A stretch of 64,000 nt of DNA. Origin: Bacteroidia bacterium 43-41. Its GTDB lineage: Bacteria > Bacteroidota > Bacteroidia > Bacteroidales > Dysgonomonadaceae. Positions 34,499 to 44,990 of this stretch are shown here, piece after piece; within the stretch, counting starts at the first letter, position 1; every line of letters begins with the position of its first letter. The position numbers and the translations under genes are program-made. The notes under the pieces were generated by a model that saw only the letters and a program-made list of their open reading frames with translations, searched no databases and was not told the origin of the DNA. Location: positions 1 to 64,000 of the forward strand of contig MKTD01000057.1 in the NCBI GenBank assembly GCA_001898165.1, given 5' to 3'.

Positions 34499-36628
34499 AT
34501 GGCAAAAGGTTCAAAAGAAGCATTAATTTTCACTCGCAACATCGGCATTATGGCGCATATTGATGCCGGAAAGACAACTACGTCGGAACGTATCTTGTTT
34601 TATACGGGATTAACCCATAAAATTGGAGAGGTGCACGACGGGGCTGCCACGATGGACTGGATGGAGCAGGAGCAGGAACGTGGGATTACCATTTCTTCCG
34701 CCGCTACCACCGCGAACTGGAAATATAATGACCAGACATACAAAATTAACCTGATTGACACTCCGGGGCACGTAGACTTCACCGTGGAGGTTGAACGTTC
34801 GCTACGTATTCTCGACGGAGCCGTGGCGGCATTTTGCGCCGTAGGCGGAGTTGAGCCGCAATCGGAGACAGTGTGGCGTCAGGCAGACAAATATAAAGTA
34901 CCGCGAATTGGTTACGTGAATAAGATGGACCGTTCGGGGGCAAATTTTTTCGAGGTAGTTCGCCAGGTAAAGGAAGTGCTTGGAGCAACTCCCTGTCCCA
35001 TTCAAATTCCCATAGGCGCTGAAGAGAGCTTCAAAGGCGTGGTGGATTTGATTACGATGAAAGCGCTGTATTGGCACGATGAGACCATGGGCGCAGAGTA
35101 TCATGTGACAGAAATCCCTGCCGATTTGGTGGATGAGGCCAATGAGTGGAGAGAAAAGATGCTCGAAACGGTTGCTGAGTTCGATGATGTGTTGATGGAG
35201 AAATTTTTCGATGATCCGACTACCATTACGGCGGATGAGATAAGAGCTGCTGTAAGAAAAGGAACTCTTTCCATGCAGATCAATCCGATAATTTGCGGAT
35301 CTTCTTTTAAAAATAAAGGAGTACAAACATTGTTGGATGCCGTTTGTGCATACCTGCCCAGCCCGGTTGACACCGATGCTATTGAAGGAGTTGATCCGAG
35401 GGATCCTGAAAAAACGGTTGTCCGTCATCCCGATCCAAACGAACCGATGTGTGCGTTGGCGTTTAAAATTGCGACGGATCCTTACGTAGGGCGTCTCTGC
35501 TTCTTCCGTGTTTATTCGGGAGAGCTGGAAGCCGGTTCTTACGTTTATAATCCGCGTTCGGGTAAGAAAGAACGTATTTCCCGTCTGTTTCAAATGCACT
35601 CCAACAAGCAGAATCCAAAAGAATTTATCGGATGCGGTGATATTGGCGCCGGAGTTGGATTTAAAGATATCCGCACGGGCGATACCCTTTGCGACGAAAA
35701 TAAACCCATTGTTCTGGAGTCGATGGATTTTCCCGATCCGGTTATTGGAATTGCGGTTGAACCTAAAACTCAGAAAGATTTGGATAAACTTTCCATCGGT
35801 CTGGCTAAACTGGCGGAAGAAGACCCGACATTCACGGTTAAGACGGATGAAGAAACAGGCCAGACGGTTATCTCCGGGATGGGTGAGCTTCACTTGGAGA
35901 TCATTATCGATCGTTTGAAACGCGAGTTCAAGGTTGAAGCTAACCAGGGGCGCCCGCAAGTTTCTTACAAAGAGGCAATTACCAAGCCGGTTGAGTTGCG
36001 TGAGGTTTACAAAAAACAGACCGGGGGCCGTGGTAAGTTTGCCGATATTATTGTCCGTGTAGAACCTGCCGATGCCGATTTCGAAGGCGAATTGCAGTTT
36101 ATCGATGAGGTGAAGGGCGGAAATATCCCGAAAGAATATATCCCGTCCATCCAGAAGGGTTTCCAACGCGCGATGAAAAACGGTGTCCTTGCCGGATACG
36201 CATTGGATAAGCTGAAGGTTACCGTAATTGATGGTTCTTACCATCCGGTGGATTCCGACCAGCTGTCGTTCGAGATCTGCGCCATGCAGGCATTCAGGAG
36301 CGCCAGCGAGAAAGCCGGCCCTGTTCTGAAAGAGCCGATAATGAAAGTTGAAGTGGTTACCCCCGAGGAAAGTATGGGCGATGTAATCTCAGACTTGAAC
36401 AAACGCCGCGGACAAATTGAGGGTATGGAATCGAACCGTTCAGGGGCGCGCATCGTGAAAGCAAAAACTCCGCTTTCTGAAATGTTCGGATATGTAACTT
36501 CGTTACGTACAATCACCTCGGGAAGAGCAACTTCCACTATGTCTTTCGACCATTTTGAGGAGGTCTCTCCTTCCATCGCAAGACAAGTGTTGACGGAAGT
36601 AAAAGGTCGTGTTGATTTGATTAAATAA
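34499..36628 (+). CDS. fusA: Translation elongation factor G
   Basis: EF-G is the GTPase that drives translocation of tRNA and mRNA on the ribosome. The 709-residue product has all G-domain motifs: G1 [10 protein letters not shown]2 region RGITI, G3 DTPGH, G4 NKMD. Domains II to V follow, with GMGELHLEI in domain III and the C-terminal [14 protein letters not shown]. It lies between rpsG and rpsJ; no tuf gene follows, as is usual for Bacteroidales clusters. A long open frame on the opposite strand (34802-36244) is a shadow of this gene. Confidence 0.98.
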   Translation: MAKGSKEALIFTRNIGIMAHIDAGKTTTSERILFYTGLTHKIGEVHDGAATMDWMEQEQERGITISSAATTANWKYNDQTYKINLIDTPGHVDFTVEVERSLRILDGAVAAFCAVGGVEPQSETVWRQADKYKVPRIGYVNKMDRSGANFFEVVRQVKEVLGATPCPIQIPIGAEESFKGVVDLITMKALYWHDETMGAEYHVTEIPADLVDEANEWREKMLETVAEFDDVLMEKFFDDPTTITADEIRAAVRKGTLSMQINPIICGSSFKNKGVQTLLDAVCAYLPSPVDTDAIEGVDPRDPEKTVVRHPDPNEPMCALAFKIATDPYVGRLCFFRVYSGELEAGSYVYNPRSGKKERISRLFQMHSNKQNPKEFIGCGDIGAGVGFKDIRTGDTLCDENKPIVLESMDFPDPVIGIAVEPKTQKDLDKLSIGLAKLAEEDPTFTVKTDEETGQTVISGMGELHLEIIIDRLKREFKVEANQGRPQVSYKEAITKPVELREVYKKQTGGRGKFADIIVRVEPADADFEGELQFIDEVKGGNIPKEYIPSIQKGFQRAMKNGVLAGYALDKLKVTVIDGSYHPVDSDQLSFEICAMQAFRSASEKAGPVLKEPIMKVEVVTPEESMGDVISDLNKRRGQIEGMESNRSGARIVKAKTPLSEMFGYVTSLRTITSGRATSTMSFDHFEEVSPSIARQVLTEVKGRVDLIK

Positions 36629-36643
36629 CATTATTAAAATAAT

Positions 36644-36949
36644 ATGAGCCAAAAAATCAGAATTAAACTGAAATCCTACGATTATAGCCTGGTTGATAAA
36701 TCGGCAGAAAAAATCGTAAAAACCGTAAAAGCTACGGGTGCAGTAGTTAGCGGACCTATTCCGTTGCCCACTCACAAACGCATATTTACTGTGAACCGCT
36801 CTACATTCGTAAACAAAAAATCGCGCGAGCAATTCGAACTTTCGTCTTTCAAACGGTTGATCGATATCTACAGCTCAACTGCGAAAACCGTTGACGCGCT
36901 GATGAAACTCGAGTTGCCGAGTGGAGTAGAGGTAGAGATCAAGGTGTAA
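36644..36949 (+). CDS. rpsJ: 30S ribosomal protein S10
   Basis: S10 is part of the 30S head and also links NusB/NusG to RNA polymerase in antitermination. The 101 residues match the family length, with [14 protein letters not shown] at the start, [17 protein letters not shown] in the middle and VEVEIKV at the end. It follows fusA by 15 bp. A 104-bp gap with a palindromic element precedes rplC. Confidence 0.98.
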   Translation: MSQKIRIKLKSYDYSLVDKSAEKIVKTVKATGAVVSGPIPLPTHKRIFTVNRSTFVNKKSREQFELSSFKRLIDIYSSTAKTVDALMKLELPSGVEVEIKV

Positions 36950-36964
36950 TAAATAAGACAGAAG

Positions 36965-37020
36965 AGCCAGGAGCCAGGACAAAAGAATCAAGATAAAAAT
37001 CTTTGATCCTTGGTTTTTGA
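36965..37020 (+). repeat. Palindromic element between rpsJ and rplC
   Basis: ATCAAGAT (36987-36994) faces ATCTTTGAT (36999-37007) across AAAA, flanked by CCAGGA-like and TCCTTGG arms. The low-complexity, imperfect palindrome resembles the extragenic repeats seen in Bacteroidales genomes. Whether it is repeated elsewhere cannot be seen here. Confidence 0.5.
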
Positions 37021-37053
37021 ATCTAAATAATTAATTAATTAAACAACAGAGAA

Positions 37054-37671
37054 ATGCCAGGATTAATTGGAAAAAAAATCGGAATGACATCCGTTTTCAG
37101 TGCCGAGGGAAAAAATATTCCATGCACTGTTATCGAAGTAGGTCCTTGCGTGGTTACTCAGGTTAAAACCGTTGAGAATGACGGTTACGACGCTATTCAG
37201 CTTGGGTTTGAAGATAAAAAAGACAAACACACACCCAATGGAGAAAAGGGTCATTTTAAAAAAGCCGGAGTTAGCCCCAAGAGACACTTGGCCGAGTTCA
37301 AAGGATTTGGTAACAACTACAAGTTGGGATCCGAAATCACTGTTGATCTTTTCAACGATGCCATTTATGTGGATGTAATCGGAACATCGAAAGGTAAAGG
37401 TTTTCAGGGCGTTGTAAAACGTCACGGTTTTGGTGGTGTGGGACAGTCCACTCACGGTCAGCACAACAGGCTGCGTGCTCCGGGATCTATCGGAGCTTGT
37501 TCCTATCCCGCTAAAGTGTTCAAAGGAACTCGCATGGCCGGACAAATGGGTAATGAACGTGTAACGGTTCAAAATCTTCAGGTGATTAAAGTAATTCCCG
37601 AACACAATCTTTTATTGTTGAAAGGTTCGGTTCCGGGATGTAAAGGTTCAATTGTAGCAATAGAAAAATAA
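37054..37671 (+). CDS. rplC: 50S ribosomal protein L3
   Basis: L3 binds near the peptidyl transferase centre and starts 50S assembly. The 205-residue product has [13 protein letters not shown], the loop [20 protein letters not shown] and the C-terminal [15 protein letters not shown]. It begins the S10-type block after the palindromic element; rplD starts 2 bp beyond its stop codon. Confidence 0.98.
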   Translation: MPGLIGKKIGMTSVFSAEGKNIPCTVIEVGPCVVTQVKTVENDGYDAIQLGFEDKKDKHTPNGEKGHFKKAGVSPKRHLAEFKGFGNNYKLGSEITVDLFNDAIYVDVIGTSKGKGFQGVVKRHGFGGVGQSTHGQHNRLRAPGSIGACSYPAKVFKGTRMAGQMGNERVTVQNLQVIKVIPEHNLLLLKGSVPGCKGSIVAIEK

Positions 37672-37672
37672 A

Positions 37673-38302
37673 ATGGAATTAAGCATATACAATATCAATG
37701 GAGAGGTAACAGATAAAAAGGTGACACTCAATGATTCCATTTTCGGAATTGAACCTAACAATCATGTTATCTGGTTAGACGTAAAACTTTATCTGGCTAA
37801 CCAGCGTCAGGGTACGCACAAATCGAAAGAGAGAAACGAAATCGCAGGGAGCACCCGCAAGCTCATTCGTCAGAAAGGGGGCGGCGGAGCACGTCGCGGC
37901 GACATCAAATCGCCGGTTATGGTAGGCGGAGGCAGGGTATTTGGACCTAAACCCAGAGATTACGGTTTCAAACTCAATAAAAAGGAAAAAGCATTGGCAC
38001 GCCGTTCGGCCCTTTCGCTGAAAGCCAAGAACGATGCTATTTTGGTAATGGAAGATTTCAACTTCGATGCACCCAAAACGAAGAACTTTGCAGAGCTGAC
38101 AAAAAAATTGCAACTTGCTGATAAAAAGCTACTTTTCGTTTTGCCAAGTCAAAATAAAAACGTATATTTGTCGGCCCGGAATTTACCGGGAGTCGAGATT
38201 ATAACTGCTTCAGACATAAATACATACAAGATTATGAACTGTGGGAATTTAGTGCTCACGGAAGCGTCTGTTGCTGTAATTGATGATTTACTTAAAGCAT
38301 AA
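37673..38302 (+). CDS. rplD: 50S ribosomal protein L4
   Basis: L4 lines the peptide exit tunnel and in some bacteria represses its own operon. The 209 residues include [19 protein letters not shown], the tunnel-loop [25 protein letters not shown] (approximate landmarks) and [13 protein letters not shown]. It is tightly packed between rplC (2 bp) and rplW (13 bp). Confidence 0.97.
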   Translation: MELSIYNINGEVTDKKVTLNDSIFGIEPNNHVIWLDVKLYLANQRQGTHKSKERNEIAGSTRKLIRQKGGGGARRGDIKSPVMVGGGRVFGPKPRDYGFKLNKKEKALARRSALSLKAKNDAILVMEDFNFDAPKTKNFAELTKKLQLADKKLLFVLPSQNKNVYLSARNLPGVEIITASDINTYKIMNCGNLVLTEASVAVIDDLLKA

Positions 38303-38314
38303 GGAGACAAGACA

Positions 38315-38608
38315 ATGGGAGTAATTATAAAACCAATTTTTACAGAAAAACAGACCGCGGTTACCGAGAAGTTCGAAAACCGTTACGGTTTCATTGTAGT
38401 TCCCGGAGCTAACAAAGTAGAAATCAAAGATGCAATTGAATCACTCTACAATGTTCACGTAGAACAGGTGAATACGATGAAATACGATGGCAAGCTGAGA
38501 AGCCGCTACACTAAATCCGGTGTTGTTACCGGTAGCACGCCATCCTATAAGAAAGCAATTGTAACCTTGAAGAAAGGTGAAACAATCGATTTATTCAGCA
38601 ATATCTAA
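38315..38608 (+). CDS. rplW: 50S ribosomal protein L23
   Basis: L23 forms the docking site for trigger factor and SRP at the tunnel exit. The 97-residue product has IIKPIFTEKQTAVTEK and YGFIVVPGANKVEIKDAIE, both family landmarks, and ends KKGETIDLFSNI. It lies between rplD and rplB with short gaps. Confidence 0.97.
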   Translation: MGVIIKPIFTEKQTAVTEKFENRYGFIVVPGANKVEIKDAIESLYNVHVEQVNTMKYDGKLRSRYTKSGVVTGSTPSYKKAIVTLKKGETIDLFSNI

Positions 38609-38614
38609 TTAAAA

Positions 38615-39442
38615 ATGGCAATACGTAAACTAAAGCCCACAACACCGGGGCAAAGACACAAGATTATCGGTTCTTTTGAAAATATCACTGCATCGGAACC
38701 GGAGAAATCTCTTGTAGTTGGAAAATCAAGCACAGGTGGACGCAACCATCGCGGTAAAATGACGATTGGTTATATTGGCGGCGGACACAAAAGACGCTTT
38801 CGTTTTATTGACTTCAAGAGAACAAAAGACGGAGTTCCTGCCGTTGTAAAAAGCATTGAATACGATCCAAACCGGTCGGCACGCATTGCGTTGCTCTATT
38901 ATGCCGATGGAGAAAAAACGTATATCCTTGCTCCCAACGGATTAGAAGTTGGAACCACAGTGATGTCGGGACCGGAAGCGGCTCCCGAAGTTGGTAATAC
39001 ACTGCCCTTGGCAAATATACCCCTTGGTACGGTAATTCATAACATTGAGTTGCGTCCGGGACAAGGTGCAAAAATGGTACGTTCGGCCGGAACATTTGCT
39101 CAGTTGGTTTCGCGCGAAGATAAATACGCGGTTATCAAAATGCCTTCAGGTGAAGTTCGTAAAATTCTTGCTACATGTAAAGCTACTATAGGAAGTGTTG
39201 GTAATTCAGACCATGCTCTGCAACAATCAGGTAAAGCCGGCCGTTCAAGATGGCTCGGACGTCGTCCACACACACGCGGGGTTGTTAAAAACCCGGTTGA
39301 CCACCCCATGGGTGGTGGTGAAGGTCGCGCGTCGGGAGGCCATCCGCGTTCGCCCAAAGGCATCTATTCAAAGGGCTTGAAAACAAGAGCTCCGAAAAAG
39401 CATTCTTCTAAATACATCGTAGAAGGAAGAAAGAAAAAGTAA
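38615..39442 (+). CDS. rplB: 50S ribosomal protein L2
   Basis: L2 binds 23S rRNA at the subunit interface and is needed for peptidyl transferase activity. The 275 residues match the family; landmarks are [28 protein letters not shown], and the conserved C-terminal [15 protein letters not shown], in which the key His is present. It lies 6 bp after rplW and 21 bp before rpsS. Confidence 0.98.
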   Translation: MAIRKLKPTTPGQRHKIIGSFENITASEPEKSLVVGKSSTGGRNHRGKMTIGYIGGGHKRRFRFIDFKRTKDGVPAVVKSIEYDPNRSARIALLYYADGEKTYILAPNGLEVGTTVMSGPEAAPEVGNTLPLANIPLGTVIHNIELRPGQGAKMVRSAGTFAQLVSREDKYAVIKMPSGEVRKILATCKATIGSVGNSDHALQQSGKAGRSRWLGRRPHTRGVVKNPVDHPMGGGEGRASGGHPRSPKGIYSKGLKTRAPKKHSSKYIVEGRKKK

Positions 39443-39463
39443 TCTGATTAACAAGTAACAATT

Positions 39464-39733
39464 ATGAGCAGATCGTTAAAAAAAGGTCCGTATATCAACA
39501 TAAAATTAGAGAAGAAAGTGACTGACATGAACGAAAGCGGTAAAAAAGCTGTCGTAAAAACATGGGCGCGCGCTTCAATGATTTCCCCCGATTTTGTGGG
39601 CCACACCATTGCAGTACACAACGGAAACAAATTCATTCCGGTGTATATTACCGAAAACATGGTAGGACATAAGTTAGGTGAATTTGCGGTAACACGCACA
39701 TTCCGTGGACACTCCGGCAATAGGAAGAAATAA
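39464..39733 (+). CDS. rpsS: 30S ribosomal protein S19
   Basis: S19 pairs with S13 in the 30S head and contacts A-site tRNA. The 89-residue product has [37 protein letters not shown] (landmark positions about 50-75) and [10 protein letters not shown]. It sits in the standard place between rplB and rplV. Confidence 0.98.
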   Translation: MSRSLKKGPYINIKLEKKVTDMNESGKKAVVKTWARASMISPDFVGHTIAVHNGNKFIPVYITENMVGHKLGEFAVTRTFRGHSGNRKK

Positions 39734-39770
39734 TCGGCGGGACTTAACTGAATAAAAAAATAGAAAAGAC

Positions 39771-40181
39771 ATGAGTGCTAGAAAAAGAATATCAGCAGAA
39801 CAACGCAAAGAAAACCGTAAAGAGGTTGCTTTAGCCGTGTTGAGAAATGCTCCCTCTTCGCCCCGAAAAATGCGATACGTTGCAGATATGGTTCGTGGAA
39901 TGGAAGTTTTTAAAGCATTGGGCGTTTTAAAGTTCTCCAATAAGGAAGCATCGGCAAGAGTTGAAAAACTGTTGCTCTCGGCCATCTCCAACTGGGAACA
40001 GAAAAATGAACGCAAAGCCGAAACCGGCGAATTATATATCAAAACAATTTCTGTTGACGAAGGTGCTACGCTGAAAAGACTTCGTCCCGCCCCGCAAGGT
40101 CGCGGTTACAGAATCCGCAAACGTTCAAATCACGTTACAATTGTGGTAGATACTTATAAGAAAGAACAAGATCAAAATTAA
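39771..40181 (+). CDS. rplV: 50S ribosomal protein L22
   Basis: L22 lines the exit tunnel; its loop is a site of macrolide resistance. The 136 residues include [18 protein letters not shown] and the loop region [26 protein letters not shown] (approximate). It precedes rpsC by 9 bp. Confidence 0.97.
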   Translation: MSARKRISAEQRKENRKEVALAVLRNAPSSPRKMRYVADMVRGMEVFKALGVLKFSNKEASARVEKLLLSAISNWEQKNERKAETGELYIKTISVDEGATLKRLRPAPQGRGYRIRKRSNHVTIVVDTYKKEQDQN

Positions 40182-40190
40182 TAGAGGCAG

Positions 40191-40958
40191 ATGGGACAAA
40201 AAGTAAATCCGATAGCAAATCGTCTGGGAATCATCAAAGGATGGGATTCTAATTGGTACGGTGGAGATAATTATGGCGAAATGATGCTCGAAGACAGCAA
40301 GATTCGCAATTATTTAAACGCTCGTCTTGCCAAAGCAAGTGTTTCTCGCATTGTAATTGAAAGAACATTGAAATTAGTTACAATCACTATATGTACCGCC
40401 CGTCCGGGAATTATTATCGGTAAAGGCGGCCAGGAAGTGGACAAACTGAAAGAAGAGTTGAAGAAAATCACCGATAAAGATGTTCAGATCAACATTTTTG
40501 AGATAAAGAAACCTGAATTGGATGCGGTCATCGTTGCCAACAACGTGGCGCGCCAGGTGGAAGGTAAGATTGCCTACCGCCGTGCGGTGAAAATGGCTAT
40601 CGCTTCAACCATGAGAATGGGTGCCGAAGGCATTAAAATTCAGATTTCAGGCCGTTTGAACGGTGCCGAAATGGCCCGTTCGGAAATGTATAAAGAAGGA
40701 AGAACTCCGTTGCATACTTTCCGCGCCGATATTGATTATGCTCACGCTGAAGCTTTAACCAAAGTAGGTTTAATCGGTATTAAAGTTTGGATCTGCCGGG
40801 GTGAAATCTACGGTAAAAAAGATCTTGCACCTTCATTCGCATCCTCTAAAGAAAATCGTTCTCAAGGCGGTGGCGGACGCAGCGATAGAGGTAACCGCCC
40901 CGAAGGAGGCAGAGGAGGCGCCAGAAGAAACAGAAGAAATAACAACAAAAACGCATAA
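40191..40958 (+). CDS. rpsC: 30S ribosomal protein S3 with Gly/Arg-rich tail
   Basis: S3 forms part of the mRNA entry channel. The 255-residue protein has the KH domain ([20 protein letters not shown]) and the conserved C-terminal domain ([10 protein letters not shown]-type segment, here [20 protein letters not shown]). The last 40 residues ([17 protein letters not shown]...) form a Gly/Arg/Asn-rich tail longer than in E. coli but common in this phylum. It lies 6 bp before rplP. Confidence 0.98.
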   Translation: MGQKVNPIANRLGIIKGWDSNWYGGDNYGEMMLEDSKIRNYLNARLAKASVSRIVIERTLKLVTITICTARPGIIIGKGGQEVDKLKEELKKITDKDVQINIFEIKKPELDAVIVANNVARQVEGKIAYRRAVKMAIASTMRMGAEGIKIQISGRLNGAEMARSEMYKEGRTPLHTFRADIDYAHAEALTKVGLIGIKVWICRGEIYGKKDLAPSFASSKENRSQGGGGRSDRGNRPEGGRGGARRNRRNNNKNA

Positions 40959-40964
40959 ACCAAT

Positions 40965-41393
40965 ATGTTACAACCGAAAAAATCAAAGTTTAGAAGACAG
41001 CAGAAAGGCCGCATGAAAGGCTTTGCCGGTCGCGGTAATCAGTTGGCATTCGGTTCGTTCGGGATAAAATCGTTACAATCAAAATGGATCACAGGCAATC
41101 AGATTGAGGCTGCCCGTGTTGCCGTAACACGCTATATGCAACGCCAAGGACAAGTTTGGGTGCGCATCTTCCCCGATAAGCCGATTACCAAGAAACCTGC
41201 TGAAGTACGTATGGGTAAAGGAAAAGGTAATCCCGAAGGATACGTGGCTCCTGTTACCCCCGGAAGAATTATTTTCGAAATCGAAGGCGTTCCGTACGAT
41301 GTGGCAAAAGAAGCTTTGCGCTTAGCAGCTCAGAAATTGCCTGTTACGACAAAATTCGTTGTCAGAAGAGATTATGAACAACCACAAAATTAA
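40965..41393 (+). CDS. rplP: 50S ribosomal protein L16
   Basis: L16 helps organise the A site of the large subunit. The 142-residue length is normal. Landmarks are [39 protein letters not shown] (about 75-95) and [15 protein letters not shown]. It is placed between rpsC and rpmC, as expected. Confidence 0.98.
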   Translation: MLQPKKSKFRRQQKGRMKGFAGRGNQLAFGSFGIKSLQSKWITGNQIEAARVAVTRYMQRQGQVWVRIFPDKPITKKPAEVRMGKGKGNPEGYVAPVTPGRIIFEIEGVPYDVAKEALRLAAQKLPVTTKFVVRRDYEQPQN

Positions 41394-41406
41394 TTCGTAA
41401 GGCAAG

Positions 41407-41610
41407 ATGAAATCAAAGAAACAAGAATACAAAGAATTGACGGATAAAGATTTGAGGGAAAGACTGGATGCTGAACAAACAGAATTGATCCGGACAAAGA
41501 TCTATCATACGACTACTCCGCTCGATAATTCAGGTTCAATAAGAGAAAAACGCAGAAACATTGCACGTATTCAAACCGAATTGCGCGCTCGTGAATTGAA
41601 AAAAGATTAA
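41407..41610 (+). CDS. rpmC: 50S ribosomal protein L29
   Basis: L29 lies near the tunnel exit next to L23. The 67-residue, two-helix product has the family segments [18 protein letters not shown] and [16 protein letters not shown]. It lies 13 bp after rplP and 8 bp before rpsQ. Confidence 0.95.
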   Translation: MKSKKQEYKELTDKDLRERLDAEQTELIRTKIYHTTTPLDNSGSIREKRRNIARIQTELRARELKKD

Positions 41611-41618
41611 TAATTAGA

Positions 41619-41876
41619 ATGGAAACGAGAAATTTAAGAAAAGAAAGAATCGGGGTCGTTTTCAGCAACAAGATGGAAAAAACCGTCACCGTTACTGTAA
41701 AATGGAAAGAGAAACACCCTATATATGGGAAGTTCGTTAATAAAACGAAGAAATTTCACGCCCATGATGACAAGAACGACTGTAACATAGGAGATACAGT
41801 GCGTATAATGGAAACACGTCCTTTGAGCAAAACAAAGAGATGGAGAGTGGTTGAAATAATAGAAAGGGCCAAGTAA
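41619..41876 (+). CDS. rpsQ: 30S ribosomal protein S17
   Basis: S17 is a primary 16S rRNA-binding protein with an OB fold. The 85 residues include [36 protein letters not shown] and [16 protein letters not shown], all typical. Only one base separates its stop from the rplN start. Confidence 0.98.
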   Translation: METRNLRKERIGVVFSNKMEKTVTVTVKWKEKHPIYGKFVNKTKKFHAHDDKNDCNIGDTVRIMETRPLSKTKRWRVVEIIERAK

Positions 41877-41877
41877 G

Positions 41878-42243
41878 ATGATACAGCAAGAATCAAGACT
41901 AAACGTAACCGATAACAGCGGAGCCAAGGAAGCACTTTGCATTCGCGTATTAGGCGGGACAAGAAGACGTTATGCGTCAGTTGGGGATGTTATTGTTGTA
42001 GCTATTAAAAGCGTAATCCCTTCGAGTGATATTAAAAAAGGCGCCGTAACAAAAGCAATCATTGTCCGCACAAAAAAAGAAATTCGCCGTGCCGATGGTT
42101 CTTACATCCGCTTCGACGATAATGCCTGCGTTCTTCTGAACAGCGCTGGCGAGTTGAGGGCAACCCGCATCTTTGGCCCGGTTGCACGCGAATTACGTGC
42201 TACTAACATGAAGATTGTTTCATTAGCGCCCGAAGTACTTTAA
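41878..42243 (+). CDS. rplN: 50S ribosomal protein L14
   Basis: L14 forms an intersubunit bridge and is the binding site of the silencing factor RsfS. The 121-residue length and the segments [40 protein letters not shown] and FGPVARELR are standard. It starts the spc block. Confidence 0.98.
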   Translation: MIQQESRLNVTDNSGAKEALCIRVLGGTRRRYASVGDVIVVAIKSVIPSSDIKKGAVTKAIIVRTKKEIRRADGSYIRFDDNACVLLNSAGELRATRIFGPVARELRATNMKIVSLAPEVL

Positions 42244-42264
42244 TCTATTAAACAATCACAGACG

Positions 42265-42585
42265 ATGAGTAAATTACATATTAAAAAAGGAGATACGGTT
42301 TACGTGAACTCCGGGGAAGACAAAGGCAAAACAGGACGCGTGCTCGAGGTGCTGGTGGCTAAAAACCGCGCTATTGTCGAGGGAGTAAATATCGTGTCGA
42401 AGCATGCAAAACCCAATGCAAAGAGTCCCAATGGAGGAATTGAAAAGAAAGAAGCTTCCATCCATATCTCGAAACTCAACCCGGTTGATCCGAAAACCGG
42501 AAAACCAACACGCATTGGTAGAAAAGAAGACAGTAAAGGTAAGTTAGTGCGTTATGCAAAAAAATCAGGGGAGGTAATTAAGTAA
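42265..42585 (+). CDS. rplX: 50S ribosomal protein L24
   Basis: L24 is an early 23S rRNA-binding protein with a KOW motif ([23 protein letters not shown], landmark). The 106-residue product also has [10 protein letters not shown] and [15 protein letters not shown]. Its stop codon shares one base with the rplE start (TAATG), so the two are translationally coupled. Confidence 0.97.
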   Translation: MSKLHIKKGDTVYVNSGEDKGKTGRVLEVLVAKNRAIVEGVNIVSKHAKPNAKSPNGGIEKKEASIHISKLNPVDPKTGKPTRIGRKEDSKGKLVRYAKKSGEVIK

Positions 42586-43229
42586 TGGCTAAAGAAGTAA
42601 AAAAAGAAAAAGCGGCAAAAGCTGCCGAACCAAAAGCTGAAGCTCAGAAAGATACTAAGGCTGCTGCCCCTCAAAAGAATACGGTTACTCTCAAAAAAGA
42701 GTATGCCGAGCGCATTGTACCCGCTTTGATGAAAGAATTCAGCTACAAGTCTGTCATGCAGGCTCCCAAGCTCGATAAGATCGTTATCAACCAGGGATTG
42801 GGAATAGGAGTTGCAGACAAGAAAATAATTGAAACAGCTATCAACGAACTAACGGCAATTACTGGCCAGAAAGCAGTTGCAACTTATTCGAGAAAAGATA
42901 TTTCTAACTTTAAGTTGCGTAGGAAAATGGCCATCGGGGCGCGCGTAACATTGCGTCACGATAAAATGTACGAATTTCTCGAAAGACTTATCCGCGTCGC
43001 ATTGCCGCGTATTCGTGACTTTAGGGGTATTGAAGCAAAACTTGACGGAAGGGGAAACTACACCCTGGGAATCCAGGAACAGATTATCTTTCCCGAAATC
43101 AATATCGATAGCATCTCCAGGTTGCTGGGAATGAACATTACGTTCGTAACATCTGCTGCAACCGATGAAGAGGGCTACGCACTCCTTAAAGAATTTGGAT
43201 TACCGTTTAGAACAGAAAAAAATAAGTAA
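42585..43229 (+). CDS. rplE: 50S ribosomal protein L5 with N-terminal extension
   Basis: L5 binds 5S rRNA and contacts P-site tRNA. The core begins at [17 protein letters not shown] (about residue 36) and continues with [13 protein letters not shown], the [17 protein letters not shown] loop and the C-terminal [10 protein letters not shown]. The core is full length. The first 33 or so residues ([20 protein letters not shown]...) are a Lys/Ala-rich extension absent from typical L5, which is about 185 residues. No ATG, GTG or TTG codon occurs between the first Met and the core, so the extension must be translated unless another start is used. Confidence 0.97.
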   Translation: MAKEVKKEKAAKAAEPKAEAQKDTKAAAPQKNTVTLKKEYAERIVPALMKEFSYKSVMQAPKLDKIVINQGLGIGVADKKIIETAINELTAITGQKAVATYSRKDISNFKLRRKMAIGARVTLRHDKMYEFLERLIRVALPRIRDFRGIEAKLDGRGNYTLGIQEQIIFPEINIDSISRLLGMNITFVTSAATDEEGYALLKEFGLPFRTEKNK

Positions 43230-43232
43230 GAA

Positions 43233-43502
43233 ATGGCAAAAGAATCAATGAAAGCCCGCGAGGTGAAAAGAGCTAAGATGGTTGCCCGTTATGCCGAAAA
43301 AAGAGCAAAATATCTGGCAGAAGGCGATTACGAAGCACTTCAGACTATCCCTAAAAACGCGTCTCCCGTCCGCTTGCACAACCGTTGCAGCATAACCGGA
43401 CGTCCGAAAGGCTATATGCGCCAGTTTGGATTATCGCGCATTCAGTTTAGGGAAATGGCGTCGAAAGGGCTCATACCCGGAGTGAAGAAAGCAAGTTGGT
43501 AA
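43233..43502 (+). CDS. rpsN: 30S ribosomal protein S14, zinc-free long form
   Basis: S14 is needed for 30S head assembly. The 89-residue product is the long form without the CXXC zinc sites of the 61-residue type. Landmarks are [37 protein letters not shown] and [10 protein letters not shown]. It lies 3 bp after rplE. An unusual 147-bp gap with hairpins separates it from rpsH. Confidence 0.98.
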   Translation: MAKESMKAREVKRAKMVARYAEKRAKYLAEGDYEALQTIPKNASPVRLHNRCSITGRPKGYMRQFGLSRIQFREMASKGLIPGVKKASW

Positions 43503-43520
43503 TTTAAATGTTATTCAGTA

Positions 43521-43565
43521 GTTGTTCGATGATTATTCTGTTGTAAAGCGAAGTGAATGAACAAC
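43521..43565 (+). repeat. Stem-forming element between rpsN and rpsH
   Basis: GTTGTTC (43521-43527) pairs with GAACAAC (43559-43565), followed by several GCGAAG motifs (43549, 43567, 43585). This gap is longer than usual for the spc operon, and the element may be an inserted extragenic repeat. Confidence 0.45.
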
Positions 43566-43610
43566 GGCGAAGTCGAATAGCGTGAGCGAAGAGAACGAAG
43601 TAAACTAAAT

Positions 43611-43646
43611 ATTGTCCCGGCAGGCGGGATCAATTTAAATTTTTTT
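43611..43646 (+). terminator. Terminator-like hairpin inside the spc operon
   Basis: ATTGTCCCG and CGGGATCAAT flank a GCAGG loop, giving a stem with one small bulge, followed by TTTAAATTTTTTT just before the rpsH start (43650). It looks like a Rho-independent terminator or attenuator in mid-operon. It may lower expression of downstream genes, or read-through may be the rule. Confidence 0.55.
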
Positions 43647-43649
43647 ATA

Positions 43650-44045
43650 ATGACAGATCCAATAGCAGATTATTTGACGCGGTTGAGAAATGCTATCCAG
43701 GCGAAGCATCGTGTGGTGGAAATTCCCGCATCAAACTTGAAAAGAGACATCACAAAGATTCTCTTTGACAAAGGCTACATTCTTAATTATAAGTTTGTAG
43801 AAGACGGACCGCAAGGCTCAATTATGATTGCCTTGAAATACGATCCGGTAAATAAAGTGAACGCGATCAAGAAACTGATCCGCGTGTCATCGCCAGGGTT
43901 ACGCCGATATACCGGCTACAAAAACATGCCGCGTGTACTGAATGGTTTGGGCATTGCCATATTATCTACTTCAAAAGGAGTAATGACGGATAAAGAAGCT
44001 GCCGTTCAGAAAATTGGCGGTGAAGTATTGTGTTACGTTTATTAA
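43650..44045 (+). CDS. rpsH: 30S ribosomal protein S8
   Basis: S8 binds 16S rRNA helix 21; in E. coli it also represses the spc operon through an mRNA site near rplE. The 131-residue product has TDPIADYLTRLRNAIQAKH, LIRVSSPGLRRYTGYKNMPRV (approximate) and the C-terminal ILSTSKGVMTDKEA. It starts 4 bp after the T-run of a terminator-like hairpin and 19 bp before rplF. Confidence 0.98.
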   Translation: MTDPIADYLTRLRNAIQAKHRVVEIPASNLKRDITKILFDKGYILNYKFVEDGPQGSIMIALKYDPVNKVNAIKKLIRVSSPGLRRYTGYKNMPRVLNGLGIAILSTSKGVMTDKEAAVQKIGGEVLCYVY

Positions 44046-44063
44046 TTTCAGGAGGAGAGTAAT

Positions 44064-44618
44064 ATGTCGAGAATAGGAAAATTACCCATATCATTGCCTT
44101 CCGGCGTTGCAGTAACGGTGGGAGAAGATAACGTGATTACGTTGAAAGGCCCGAAAGGAGAACTGAAACAACGCGTGAACCCTGATATTAAAGTGGAGGT
44201 TGAAAACGGTGTCTTAACCGTTGTAAGGCCTACCGATGATAGAGAACACAGAGCTTTGCACGGTTTATACCGTTCTTTGCTCCATAATATGGTGATTGGT
44301 GTTTCGGAAGGATTTCGTAAGGAACTGGAACTTGTTGGCGTTGGATATCGTGTGACAAACAGCGGGCAAATCCTGGAGTTATCGCTGGGTTATACCCACA
44401 ACATATTCCTGGAATTACCCCAGGAGATTAAAGTGGAAACCAAGATGGAAAGGAACAAAAATCCGCTTATTATTTTGGAGTCTTCCGATAAACAATTGCT
44501 CGGACAGGTTTGTGCTAAAATCCGTTCGTTCCGCAAACCCGAACCTTACAAAGGTAAAGGTGTTAAGTTTGTTGGCGAACAGCTACGCCGCAAATCGGGC
44601 AAGACAGCAGGTAAATAA
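44064..44618 (+). CDS. rplF: 50S ribosomal protein L6
   Basis: L6 lies near the factor-binding site of the large subunit. The 184 residues have the two-domain family pattern: SRIGKLPISLPSGVAVTV, RALHGLYRSLLHNMVIGV and the C-terminal FRKPEPYKGKGVKF. It is placed normally between rpsH and rplR. Confidence 0.98.
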   Translation: MSRIGKLPISLPSGVAVTVGEDNVITLKGPKGELKQRVNPDIKVEVENGVLTVVRPTDDREHRALHGLYRSLLHNMVIGVSEGFRKELELVGVGYRVTNSGQILELSLGYTHNIFLELPQEIKVETKMERNKNPLIILESSDKQLLGQVCAKIRSFRKPEPYKGKGVKFVGEQLRRKSGKTAGK

Positions 44619-44639
44619 TTTACGTAAACAGAAATCGCT

Positions 44640-44984
44640 ATGTTAACAAAAATAGAAAGAAGACTAAAGATTAAAACTCGTGTTCGCGGTAAAATAAGCG
44701 GAACCAAAGAGTGTCCGCGTTTGTCCGTGTTCAGGAGCAATAAACAAATATACGCGCAGGTTATCGACGATGTTAACGGAGTTACCCTGGCATCGGCTTC
44801 GTCTTTGAAAGTTGATGAAAAACTTCCAAAGAAAGAAATGGCTGCAAAAGTTGGTGAAATGATTGCCAATAACGCTAAAGAAGCCGGAGTTGAGAAGGTG
44901 GCATTTGACAGGAACGGTTACTTATATCATGGACGTATAAAAGAATTGGCTGATGCCGCTCGTAAAGGAGGACTTAAATTTTAA
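44640..44984 (+). CDS. rplR: 50S ribosomal protein L18
   Basis: L18 binds 5S rRNA together with L5. The 114 residues include [37 protein letters not shown] and [24 protein letters not shown]. It lies 6 bp before rpsE. Confidence 0.98.
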   Translation: MLTKIERRLKIKTRVRGKISGTKECPRLSVFRSNKQIYAQVIDDVNGVTLASASSLKVDEKLPKKEMAAKVGEMIANNAKEAGVEKVAFDRNGYLYHGRIKELADAARKGGLKF

Positions 44985-44990
44985 ACAACT

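Noticed and set aside
34802-36244. 480-residue open frame on the minus strand
   Set aside because: It lies entirely antisense to fusA, has no recognisable domain and follows from the codon pattern of that highly expressed gene.
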